From the NCBI GenBank assembly GCA_964456445.1, contig CAYWBI010000167.1:1-8272 (forward strand): DNA of 8,272 bases, in the 5' to 3' direction. The stretch comes from CAYWBI01 sp964456445. GTDB taxonomy: Bacteria; Calditrichota; Calditrichia; Calditrichales; J004. Below the pieces are notes generated by a model. The model did no database searches and had not been told where the DNA came from. It saw only the letters and a list, made by a program, of their open reading frames with translations. Made by a program: the position numbers and the translations under genes. The first letter of the stretch is position 1. Every line of letters begins with the position of its first letter. Shown here one piece after another: positions 1-6,950 of the stretch.

Positions 1-443
1 AAAAATCCATCGAAAAGGCTTCCAATGGAAATAAAATTGCCCGTGATACAGAACAAGCTTTGGCGCATATTATTGAAGGCATAGACAATACATCAAATCT
101 GATAACGGAAATTGCCAATGCATCCGGTGAACAATTAGGTGGGCTGGAACAGACAACAATAGCTCTGGGTCAAATCGATAATGTAACACAAAACAACACG
201 GCTAGCTCGGAAGAAAGCGCGGCGGCATCGGAACAATTGTCCGCGCAGTCTGCTCATTTGCAGGAGCTTGTATCCACATTCACTTTAAAAAAAGACCCTC
301 AAAATATTGTATCAACAATATCTAAAAGGCCGGATACAAGCACCGGTGGGAATAATGTTGACACTATTGATGACGCCGTCAAATCAAACAACAAGAAAGA
401 AGTTGCCATTCATTTAGATGATGATGACTTTGGTAGTTTTTAG
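1..443 (+). CDS. Methyl-accepting chemotaxis protein, C-terminal part (5' end outside window)
   Basis: The reading frame is open from the left edge (first full codon at 3) and ends with TAG at 441-443, so about 146 residues are visible. They form the returning helix of an MCP cytoplasmic signalling hairpin: heptad-like stretches such as IDNTSNLITEIANASGEQ, then the typical C-terminal run ASSEESAAASEQLSAQSAHLQ and ELVSTF. In the family this coiled coil works with CheA and CheW and carries methylation sites used by CheR and CheB. The sensor domain, membrane segments and hairpin tip lie outside the window. After the helix comes a polar linker of about 50 residues and an acidic end, HLDDDDFGSF. 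The last residues fit the loose CheR-tether pattern x-[HFYW]-x-x-[HFYW]. Ligand and topology cannot be inferred. A TTG at 60 is internal, not a start. No clear terminator follows the stop. Confidence 0.93.
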   Translation, partial: KSIEKASNGNKIARDTEQALAHIIEGIDNTSNLITEIANASGEQLGGLEQTTIALGQIDNVTQNNTASSEESAAASEQLSAQSAHLQELVSTFTLKKDPQNIVSTISKRPDTSTGGNNVDTIDDAVKSNNKKEVAIHLDDDDFGSF

Positions 444-739
444 ATGCCGACAAATCAAATTTTCAAGGTGAAAAGTGCCAGGCCACTGTTCATCGCGTGT
501 AAACCAATATTCGCCATTATAGATTCCCGCTCCATCAGTGATTTTAGAATCATCATTCAGTTTATTGGCCCGCCGTTATATCTCTCAAAAAGCAATTTTT
601 TAACGGCCTTGCAGGTATATCCTAACACGTAGCCGGAATCCTTGGAAGTTGTAATAAAAAGATAACCGTTGCGCATGTCCCTGCTTAATTTTCCATATAA
701 TTGATTTTTTACGGTTTTCAACAATTCAACCACTCCCAA
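414..739 (-). pseudogene. Small minus-strand gene, apparently frameshifted; product not recognised
   Basis: Two minus-strand frames abut with a one-nucleotide shift. The upstream piece (739-557, TTG start, or TTG at 718-716 placed after a GGGAG) encodes about 60 residues including LYGKLSRDMRNGYLFITTS and LLFERYNGGPIN, then TGA. The downstream piece in the -1 frame (560-414) encodes LNDDSKITDGAG, then IYNGEYWFTRDEQWPG and TFHLENLICRHLK, ending in TAA. The second piece is rich in Trp, Tyr and Gly and reads like genuine protein, but has no good start of its own. Joined, the product would be roughly 107 residues with no signal peptide or membrane segment. It would overlap the last 30 nt of the convergent chemoreceptor gene. 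A consensus promoter lies upstream at 799-826. It could be a decaying gene, a sequencing or assembly error in an intact gene, or chance. I recognise no family. The plus-strand frame over the same stretch (444-632) looks like its shadow. Confidence 0.37.
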
Positions 740-777
740 GAATCCCCGTAGTGTTATAATTTTTAATACATTATAAC

Positions 778-806
778 TTAATTTTTTGTAAATTTAACAT
801 TATAAT
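778..806 (+). promoter_or_regulatory. Possible rightward promoter for hisC sharing a palindromic -10
   Basis: ATTATAAT at 799-806 is self-complementary, so TATAAT is also present on the plus strand at 801-806, 78 nt upstream of the hisC start. The best -35 at 17-nt spacing is TTAATT (778-783), which is weak. TTATAA also occurs at 754-759 and 771-776. The rightward promoter is an inference and could lie elsewhere in the spacer. Confidence 0.28.
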
Positions 807-826
807 AAAAGAAAAAAATTTGTCAA
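799..826 (-). promoter_or_regulatory. Consensus sigma-70-type promoter, leftward
   Basis: On the minus strand TTGACA (826-821) and TATAAT (804-799) are separated by 16 nt. Both hexamers are perfect. The element points towards the broken small gene starting near 739, leaving a leader of about 55 nt. The surrounding DNA is extremely AT-rich, which raises the chance of random -10 boxes, but a perfect -35 at near-ideal spacing is much less likely by chance. A further minus-strand TATAAT (775-770) lies downstream without a matching -35. Confidence 0.5.
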
Positions 827-883
827 AATAGTGATAAGTGCTCAACAATCACCAAATTTAATTTTGTACATCAGGAAAATGAA

Positions 884-1969
884 ATGGCGCTTGTACCCCA
901 ACATATAAAAGACCTGGTCCCCTATAAGGCCGGCAAATCAATTGCCGACTTAAAACGGGAATACAATCCAAAAAAAATTGTAAAATTAGCTTCAAATGAA
1001 AATCCGCTTGGACCGTCCCCGCTGGCATTGGAAGCGGTAAAAGAGACCCTGGCAGGGTTGCACCGTTACCCGGACCCGCTAAGCAGAAATTTACGCCAGG
1101 CCCTCGCCGATCGATTTGACGTAACCATAGATAACGTAATTACAGCACATGGTTCCGAAGGTATTATGTCGTTGATCATGCGTACATTTTTACTCGATGA
1201 TGAGGAAGCGCTTACATCCGAGGGGACCTTTATCGGCTTTTACGTGCTTGCCCAATCGCGCGGGACAAAATTGCGTACCGTACCTTTAAAAGACTACAAA
1301 TTGGACTTACAGGCAATTGCGGCGGCCATAAACCCAAAAACAAAAATCATCTATCTTGCCAATCCAAACAACCCGACAGGCACCATTTTTACCGTCAAGG
1401 AATTTTTAGCTTTTCGTGAACAGGTGCCTGAGCATGTACTCATTATCATGGACGAGGCGTATTTTGAATTTGTATATGATAACCCGGCTTACCCTGATTC
1501 GATGAAATACCGTCTGGACAATGTGATTACCCTGCGTACCTTTTCAAAAGCCTATGGGCTGGCAGGACTACGCATTGGCTATGGTTTTGCCCATGCCAAT
1601 CTTATCTGTAACTTAATGAAAGTAAAACTGCCCTTTGAACCGGGGATTCCCGCACAGGCCGCGGGGCTTGCGGCGATGGGCGATCGTGCTTTTGTACAAA
1701 AATATATCGAGTTAAACAAAGATGGACTGAACTTTTTTTATCAATTGTTCGACGAGTTAGGCCTTCGTTATTTAAAATCGTATGCAAATTTTGTAACCCT
1801 TATTTTTAATGACAATAAGACCGTTGAAAAAATAAATGACAAATTGCTAAAACGTGGCGTTATCGTCCGCCCACTGGCTGCTTTTGGCCTGCCAAACTGC
1901 ATCCGGGTCAATACCGGGTTGACAAATGAAAATGAATATTTTGCAGAATCACTAAAAAAGATTTTATAA
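884..1969 (+). CDS. hisC: Histidinol-phosphate (or aromatic) aminotransferase
   Basis: Fold-type I PLP-dependent aminotransferase of 361 residues, the usual HisC length. In histidine synthesis HisC transfers the amino group of glutamate to imidazole-acetol phosphate to give histidinol phosphate in the cytoplasm; close relatives also act on phenylalanine or tyrosine. Visible landmarks: KLASNENPLGPSP (34-46) near the N-terminus, NPNNPTG (160-166) for PLP binding, DEAYFEF (190-196) with the pyridine-nitrogen aspartate, FSKAYGLAGLRIGYG (220-234) with the Schiff-base lysine K222 and a phosphate-binding arginine, and CIRVNTG with R341 as the likely substrate-carboxylate arginine. The ATG at 884 is preceded by AGGA at 873-876, 7 nt away. 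No other his gene is in the window, so histidinol phosphate versus aromatic substrate is not settled by context. rpoN follows 101 nt downstream on the same strand, with a candidate promoter in between, so the two need not form an operon. Confidence 0.93.
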   Translation: MALVPQHIKDLVPYKAGKSIADLKREYNPKKIVKLASNENPLGPSPLALEAVKETLAGLHRYPDPLSRNLRQALADRFDVTIDNVITAHGSEGIMSLIMRTFLLDDEEALTSEGTFIGFYVLAQSRGTKLRTVPLKDYKLDLQAIAAAINPKTKIIYLANPNNPTGTIFTVKEFLAFREQVPEHVLIIMDEAYFEFVYDNPAYPDSMKYRLDNVITLRTFSKAYGLAGLRIGYGFAHANLICNLMKVKLPFEPGIPAQAAGLAAMGDRAFVQKYIELNKDGLNFFYQLFDELGLRYLKSYANFVTLIFNDNKTVEKINDKLLKRGVIVRPLAAFGLPNCIRVNTGLTNENEYFAESLKKIL

Positions 1970-1984
1970 AGAAAAAAGCATCGC

Positions 1985-2013
1985 TTGACACTTTACTGTA
2001 AATTAGCTAAACT
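1985..2013 (+). promoter_or_regulatory. Likely promoter of rpoN
   Basis: TTGACA (1985-1990) is followed after 17 nt by TAAACT (2008-2013), which keeps the key T, A and final T of a -10 box. It lies just after the hisC stop and gives a leader of about 50 nt before the rpoN start. The exact -35 and ideal spacing support it; the -10 matches consensus at four of six positions. Confidence 0.45.
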
Positions 2014-2070
2014 TACTACATAAATCATGCCAATCTTACATTAGATATAGAATACGGAAAAAAGGATCGG

Positions 2071-3531
2071 ATGAACGGAATTTTTCTTGGACAAAGTTTA
2101 CGGCTGGAACAAAAGCTGACCCCGCAGCAAATTTTACTTTCTACCTTGCTGCAACTCCCACTATTAAGCCTGGAACAAAGGATAAAAGGTGAACTTGAAC
2201 AAAACCCGGTGCTTGAGGAGGGGGTTGATGAAGAGCAGGATGATGATATTGAAGCAAGCGATAAAGAAAAGGAACTGATTGATGAAGAGCTAAAACTTAC
2301 CGAAAAAAAAGATGAGGGAGACTACGACAAGGAAGAACTGGACAAGGCCCAGGAAGATACCGACATCGAAGATCTTTTTAAAGATGAAGACACTTTTGAA
2401 ATACGGATTCCCAAGGATAAAAGCAAGGAAGAGTTTGACCGGCCGGAGATAAGTCAGAGCAGCCTTATCGATCATATCCTCGATCAATTTCATATGTTAC
2501 CGTTATCCGTAAAGGAACAGGAAATTGGTGAGTACCTGATTTGGTATATCTGTGACGACGGCTATCTCGACCCGGAATTGGATATTAATCAGGTTGCCGA
2601 AGAATTTGACGTTGAAACGAGCGTTATTGAAAAAATACTACATTCCCTGCGCCATCTCGATCCGCCGGGCATTGCTTCACGTAACCTGAAAGAATGTTTA
2701 TTGGCCCAATTGGAAGACCAAAAATTGCCCGATCCTATTGCCCGGGAAATCATTGAAAACCACTTTGATGATTTTAAGAACAGACGCTATGTTAAACTCT
2801 TAGCCTCATTCGATATGGATAAGGAAAGGCTGCAGGAAGCTGTCGATGAGATCACTGCTTTAAACCCAAAACCCGGTGAAGCATTATATGATAGCCGTAC
2901 CAACTATGTTGTGCCCGACTTTATGGTTGAAAAAGTTGACGGAAAATTTATAGTAACGCTCAATGACTGGAACGTTCCACCACTGCGTATCAGCAATACC
3001 TATAAAAACATGTTGTTGGACAAGAAAAACACCGATAGCGAAACCCGTGGTTATATCCGTAAAAAAGTTGAAAACGCCCGTTGGTTCATCACATCCATCT
3101 ACCAAAGAAAAATGACCATGCTTAAGGTGATGGAAGCCATCATCCAAAAACAATATGATTTTTTTGACAAAGGCCTGGAACATATAAAACCATTGATCAT
3201 GAAAGAGATTGCCGAAATAATCGAGATGGACATATCAACCGTCAGCCGTGTTTGCAATGGTAAATATGTACAAACCGAATACGGCGTTTTTGAATTAAAA
3301 TATTTCTTTAATGAGCGGATTGAAAACGAAGACGGTGAAGAAATATCCACACGTAAAATCAAATCCCATATCCGGGAGATTATCGACGTTGAAGACGGCA
3401 AGAAACCCCTCAGTGATGACAAACTATCGGTTTTACTAAAAGAACATGGCTATCCCATTGCCAGGCGCACTGTAGCTAAATACCGGGAACAATTAGGCAT
3501 ACCCGTTGCCCGGCTACGTCGCCAGATATAG
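2071..3531 (+). CDS. rpoN: RNA polymerase sigma-54 factor
   Basis: Sigma-54 directs RNA polymerase to -24/-12 promoters and needs an AAA+ enhancer-binding activator to open them. The 486 residues show the full architecture. Region I (about 5-50) is Gln/Leu-rich: LEQKLTPQQILLSTLLQLP then LEQRIKGELEQNPVLEE. A strongly acidic region II follows (about 50-110, many Asp/Glu). The core-binding part includes HLDPPGIASRNLKECLLAQL (195-214). The helix-turn-helix is near 378-410 (AEIIEMDISTVSRVCNGKYV). The RpoN box ARRTVAKYRE (464-473), which reads the -24 element, is intact near the C-terminus. ATG at 2071 is preceded by AGGA at 2063-2066, a slightly short 4-nt spacing. The gene stands apart from the lptB/hpf/ptsN cluster common in proteobacteria. 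No activator or clear -24/-12 site is visible nearby, so its regulon cannot be read from this window. It converges with the barrel gene, stops 3 nt apart. Confidence 0.97.
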   Translation: MNGIFLGQSLRLEQKLTPQQILLSTLLQLPLLSLEQRIKGELEQNPVLEEGVDEEQDDDIEASDKEKELIDEELKLTEKKDEGDYDKEELDKAQEDTDIEDLFKDEDTFEIRIPKDKSKEEFDRPEISQSSLIDHILDQFHMLPLSVKEQEIGEYLIWYICDDGYLDPELDINQVAEEFDVETSVIEKILHSLRHLDPPGIASRNLKECLLAQLEDQKLPDPIAREIIENHFDDFKNRRYVKLLASFDMDKERLQEAVDEITALNPKPGEALYDSRTNYVVPDFMVEKVDGKFIVTLNDWNVPPLRISNTYKNMLLDKKNTDSETRGYIRKKVENARWFITSIYQRKMTMLKVMEAIIQKQYDFFDKGLEHIKPLIMKEIAEIIEMDISTVSRVCNGKYVQTEYGVFELKYFFNERIENEDGEEISTRKIKSHIREIIDVEDGKKPLSDDKLSVLLKEHGYPIARRTVAKYREQLGIPVARLRRQI

Positions 3532-3534
3532 TAT

Positions 3535-4845
3535 TTAGAAGCGGAACTTTATCCCCATAGCCGCATAAGCGCCTTCAGCAGAAAATGGCCACAAACCGTT
3601 ACGCATCGCATAGGATACATCCAGCTCAAATAATTTTAGATGCAGACCACTGCCAAGGGCAAACACAAATCCATCCCTGCCGCCAAGTGTAATCCCCGAC
3701 CGAACGGGTACAATCGGTATGGGGTAATACTCAACAGCGACCCCCACCTGCGGGGTCAGAACTTCTCCAAAATCCGAACTCAGCGCTTGCCGCCATTGGG
3801 CCATTAAGCTGAGATTGGACCATAAATTATATTGCGCGCCAACAATAAGATAAGAAGGCAGGCTTGTTTTAAAGCTTCCTGTCGCGTATGAAGTATCCAA
3901 TGGCGATTGGGCCTGAGATGTATCGCCGTTAAAAAAAAGCGTATCGAACTGAACAAATTCCTGAATCCGCGTATTCCCACTCCAGTTAATTGAAGCACCG
4001 ATATTTTCGAAAACAGCTGAAAAATACCAGTTCTTCTTATAAACAGCCGAGGCGCCAAGGTCAATACCTAATCCACTGCCTGATGAAAAACTTGCAGAGG
4101 AATAAGCGCTGCGCCATTTCAAATGCACCTGCGACGTAATACGTTCCTTTTTAAAACCATCACCGCTTGCCGAGCGTTGCACCAGCACATCGGAATTCAC
4201 AGCCTGTAAGACCGCCATCCCTATATAATAGTTCAGCTTCGCACCAACGGAAATATTATCAATATCCCATTTCCGAAATTTCGTTTTTAGCAATTGGCCA
4301 TAACCTGCGGATATTTTAATCGCGCCGTATGCGCCACCACGGGCAAATTCCGGTTCACTAAAGTTATAGCTGTCGGTAAGCTCAAGGCCATTGAGGGCCA
4401 AATCCAGCGCTTTTTTAGATTTAATCTCCACACCGCCTCTGGCCATAACCGAAACCCCGAGGCCATATGTCCCAACGGTAATATTAAAAATATTTGCCTG
4501 AACATTGGCGTCCAGGCGAAAACCGGCAGCGGGAAACAACGCCAGCACATCTTTTTGATCCTGAGCGGACCACTGACCGCCATTTCCGGCTTTTGTAAAA
4601 TATCGGCTATAATCATTGAGCGACAGGCTGTTGTTTGCTGCCAGCAGATTAAAGGCAAAAGGCGATATTTCAATAAAGGCGTCATTTTTATAACCAAGGT
4701 TTGCGGGGTTGCGCCAAAACGCATCCAGCCCCCTGCCGGTTGCTACGGCATTATTGGCAAGTCCCAAACCGCTCACGTCAAATGATTGCCCGCTTGCCAG
4801 AGAAGCGAGCACGCTAAGCAAGATAAATCCTTTTTTAAAATCCAT
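3535..4845 (-). CDS. Outer-membrane beta-barrel protein, PorV/UPF0164-like
   Basis: This 436-residue protein starts with a Sec signal peptide (MDFKKGFILLSVLASLASG, likely cut before Q20). The mature N-terminus carries GLGLANNAVATGRGLDAFW and NPANLGY (about 26-52), a motif typical of PorV, UPF0164, TraF-like and DUF5723-type barrels of FCB bacteria, where an ordered N-terminal segment precedes a FadL-like barrel. The rest is alternating amphipathic strands with aromatic girdles and Gly-rich turns, for example LGIDLGASAVYKKNWYFSAV. It ends YAAMGIKFRF, a C-terminal Phe as expected for barrel assembly by BamA. Substrate and role are unknown; relatives include secretion-system and transport barrels. 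The ATG at 4845-4843 lies inside the end of the preceding lipoprotein gene and has its own Shine-Dalgarno. The barrel assignment is fairly firm; the subfamily is less so. Confidence 0.8.
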   Translation of the reverse strand: MDFKKGFILLSVLASLASGQSFDVSGLGLANNAVATGRGLDAFWRNPANLGYKNDAFIEISPFAFNLLAANNSLSLNDYSRYFTKAGNGGQWSAQDQKDVLALFPAAGFRLDANVQANIFNITVGTYGLGVSVMARGGVEIKSKKALDLALNGLELTDSYNFSEPEFARGGAYGAIKISAGYGQLLKTKFRKWDIDNISVGAKLNYYIGMAVLQAVNSDVLVQRSASGDGFKKERITSQVHLKWRSAYSSASFSSGSGLGIDLGASAVYKKNWYFSAVFENIGASINWSGNTRIQEFVQFDTLFFNGDTSQAQSPLDTSYATGSFKTSLPSYLIVGAQYNLWSNLSLMAQWRQALSSDFGEVLTPQVGVAVEYYPIPIVPVRSGITLGGRDGFVFALGSGLHLKLFELDVSYAMRNGLWPFSAEGAYAAMGIKFRF

Positions 4846-6931
4846 TTGGGTCCACCTGAAAGTTAATATCGATGCTGCCGTTTACCGTTAATTTATCCCG
4901 ACTGCGGAAGATCAGCTTGTTTGGTGAATCTTTTAGCGTGGCCCGGGTTTTATAATAAAGCGGTAAGGTATTGAAAAGCTGTAGTTGCTGTTGCGTAAGC
5001 TCCAGCTTTGTGCTATTGTCCGCAGGTGAAACAACCAGACCATTAGTCCCCTGCGTTCCGGCGTTCAAGGTCAATTTTTCGGTGATAACCTTTTCCCCCT
5101 CCGAAAACAATAAGGTGGAATCGCTGCTTATGGAAAAGACGACCTCCGATTCCAGCGGCAAACCGTTTGATGAATTCAATTGCAGTGTAACCGTGCTTAC
5201 ATCATTGGTTATTCTGTCCTGTGTGGCGCTGTCGATATCCGCGGTTGTAAGTTGACTCACATCGCTGTTTATCTCAATCGGCGTATCGATCTGAATGCTT
5301 AAAGGCGACTCCACCGTATAATTCATCCACAGGGCGTCCTTTATATCGATGCTCCCGTCCCCACTGACCTTTCCACTGCCACGGATCTTTATCGAAGTGG
5401 GCAAAATAGCCATCAGATCCACGATATTTGGCGAAAGCCCCTTTCCATCCAACACAATTTTTGTAACACCGGGTTGGTTGGAGGCGCCACGGGCAAGCGT
5501 GCGGCTGATATCGATATGAACCGAATCGCTTATTTGGCCGCTGGTGCTGTTTTCATGGTAGCCGGTTATGCTCAGGTTCAGGCTAATATCAAAATTAATT
5601 TCACTGTAAAAGGTCATACTAAAAACCACATCGGGCATTCTAAAATTCGCATCCGTGTTCAAGTCACTTAATAGCCCATCTTTATTCACAGGGTCAAGCG
5701 ACAAATCAACCATTCCTACATCGCCCTCAAAATAGTCAACGGAAATATCACTGGAACTCACATCCACTTCGATGGAATCGGTGGACTGTATCTCGGCATA
5801 CCCATTGCTTTTTTTTGTCAATGCAACCACATTATAGGCCAGTTCCTCAACCGGAGCGCCATCCGTAAGATGATTTTTTAAGGTAAAGCCGGAAAGGTCC
5901 GCTTTTACGGAAGAAGACTGATTGGCATTAATCTCCAGCAGGACCACATACGGGTTATCCTGGGCATCGCGCAAATTAAGGATGGTTATTTCCAGACCGG
6001 CCGCAACATTTAAATGATTGCCAATGGTAAGTAAAACATCTCCATTGGAGATATGTGCGCGGCGAATGGATTTGCCTTCGGTATCTATCGTACTGCTTAA
6101 ACTTTCTTCAACCCGTTGTTCAGGAATCTCCGCTACGGCCCGGCTGACCTGAATATCGCTGAGGAATACATCGATATAAAATGAACTGTTTACATCGTCC
6201 TGGGTCAGGATCCGCGAGCTTGTAGTACCCTTTATGGGTATTTTATAGTGTACATAAAAAGCCCTTGATAAGGTTTTACCGGCCAAATCAAGATCATTAC
6301 TGCGCAGGGAACCGCCGCTTGGGATGGAGTCGTTAAAAAACAATGTCCCGATTTTTCCACTGTCCGGGTCGTTATATTTGCTGGAATCGTAGAGGCTAAT
6401 TTGCATACCGGGCCGGATATCAAATATAAGGTTATTATAAAACACGAGGTGGGCTTTGGCACTGTCAACATCCACGCTTAAATAATTATCAAACGAAACT
6501 TTTTGCTCGCCCGCCTGTAATATTTGATCCGGGATGGGTGGAAGCACCGCGCCGACTGCAATGGTCAGCCCGGGGAACAAATCCACAAGACTCTGTTCCG
6601 GTGTTGACGCCGGGGAAGGGGCGTCAATATGGATGGTGCCAACCTGTTTTACAATCCGGTCATTTTTTGAAGAAATCGATAAATTCGTGGCGTCCACAGT
6701 TTGTGGTTCAAGCGAATCTTCCAGCGTATAATAAAGCAGGGTATCGCCAAGTTGTGCGTTAAGGGAATCATGTAGTGTACTATCGCTAAGCACATCGCTT
6801 AATATAAATTCCTGAGAACGGAAGTTTACCTTTACCCTTGTATCCCATGAGGGTAAGAAGGGTTCATCAAGGGAACACTGGGTTAGGAGGGCCCCGGCAA
6901 GAAACAAACCGGCATAATAAATTAATTTCAT
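4835..6931 (-). CDS. Large beta-rich lipoprotein of unknown function, partner of the barrel
   Basis: A 698-residue protein with a lipoprotein-like signal: MKLIYYAGLFLAGALLTQ then C19. The lipobox LTQC has Gln at -1 where Gly, Ala or Ser is usual. After the Cys comes SLDEPFLPSWDT; a SWD motif soon after the lipidation site resembles what I recall of uncharacterised lipoproteins from Ignavibacteria and related phyla (recollection, unchecked). The remainder is predicted almost entirely beta: short alternating strands, rich in Asp, Ser, Thr and Asn, no transmembrane helix, only one Cys. Segments near 156-235 and 288-375 can be aligned by eye (AH.., N-L, G--I-L, then DLAG/DLSG-TL), and 576-605 (STVTLQLNSSNGLPLES) resembles the strand part, suggesting repeated beta-sandwich domains. 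No catalytic motif seen. The start ATG has AAGGA 6 nt upstream. The barrel gene overlaps its end by 11 nt, so the two are probably made together in the outer membrane. A scaffold or surface partner of the barrel is an inference. Confidence 0.82.
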   Translation of the reverse strand: MKLIYYAGLFLAGALLTQCSLDEPFLPSWDTRVKVNFRSQEFILSDVLSDSTLHDSLNAQLGDTLLYYTLEDSLEPQTVDATNLSISSKNDRIVKQVGTIHIDAPSPASTPEQSLVDLFPGLTIAVGAVLPPIPDQILQAGEQKVSFDNYLSVDVDSAKAHLVFYNNLIFDIRPGMQISLYDSSKYNDPDSGKIGTLFFNDSIPSGGSLRSNDLDLAGKTLSRAFYVHYKIPIKGTTSSRILTQDDVNSSFYIDVFLSDIQVSRAVAEIPEQRVEESLSSTIDTEGKSIRRAHISNGDVLLTIGNHLNVAAGLEITILNLRDAQDNPYVVLLEINANQSSSVKADLSGFTLKNHLTDGAPVEELAYNVVALTKKSNGYAEIQSTDSIEVDVSSSDISVDYFEGDVGMVDLSLDPVNKDGLLSDLNTDANFRMPDVVFSMTFYSEINFDISLNLSITGYHENSTSGQISDSVHIDISRTLARGASNQPGVTKIVLDGKGLSPNIVDLMAILPTSIKIRGSGKVSGDGSIDIKDALWMNYTVESPLSIQIDTPIEINSDVSQLTTADIDSATQDRITNDVSTVTLQLNSSNGLPLESEVVFSISSDSTLLFSEGEKVITEKLTLNAGTQGTNGLVVSPADNSTKLELTQQQLQLFNTLPLYYKTRATLKDSPNKLIFRSRDKLTVNGSIDINFQVDPNGF
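4852..4857 (-). promoter_or_regulatory. Ribosome binding site of the barrel gene, inside the lipoprotein gene
   Basis: AGGTGG on the minus strand lies 6 nt before the ATG at 4845 and within the last codons of the upstream lipoprotein gene. It fixes the start choice and, with the 11-nt overlap, suggests translational coupling. Confidence 0.7.
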
Positions 6932-6950
6932 AATATATCCTTATTTTATA

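Noticed and set aside
462..492. Possible hairpin (AGTG/CACT) after the chemoreceptor gene.
   Set aside because: The stem is only 4 bp with no T-run; not a terminator.
444..632. Plus-strand 62-codon frame immediately after the chemoreceptor stop.
   Set aside because: No ribosome binding site, protein-unlike composition, and it is antisense to the more convincing minus-strand reading of the same DNA.
4287..4785. Long frames on both strands (145 and 163 codons) inside the barrel gene.
   Set aside because: They are shadows of the barrel gene: no Shine-Dalgarno, implausible composition, and the barrel frame has a signal peptide and coherent strand pattern.
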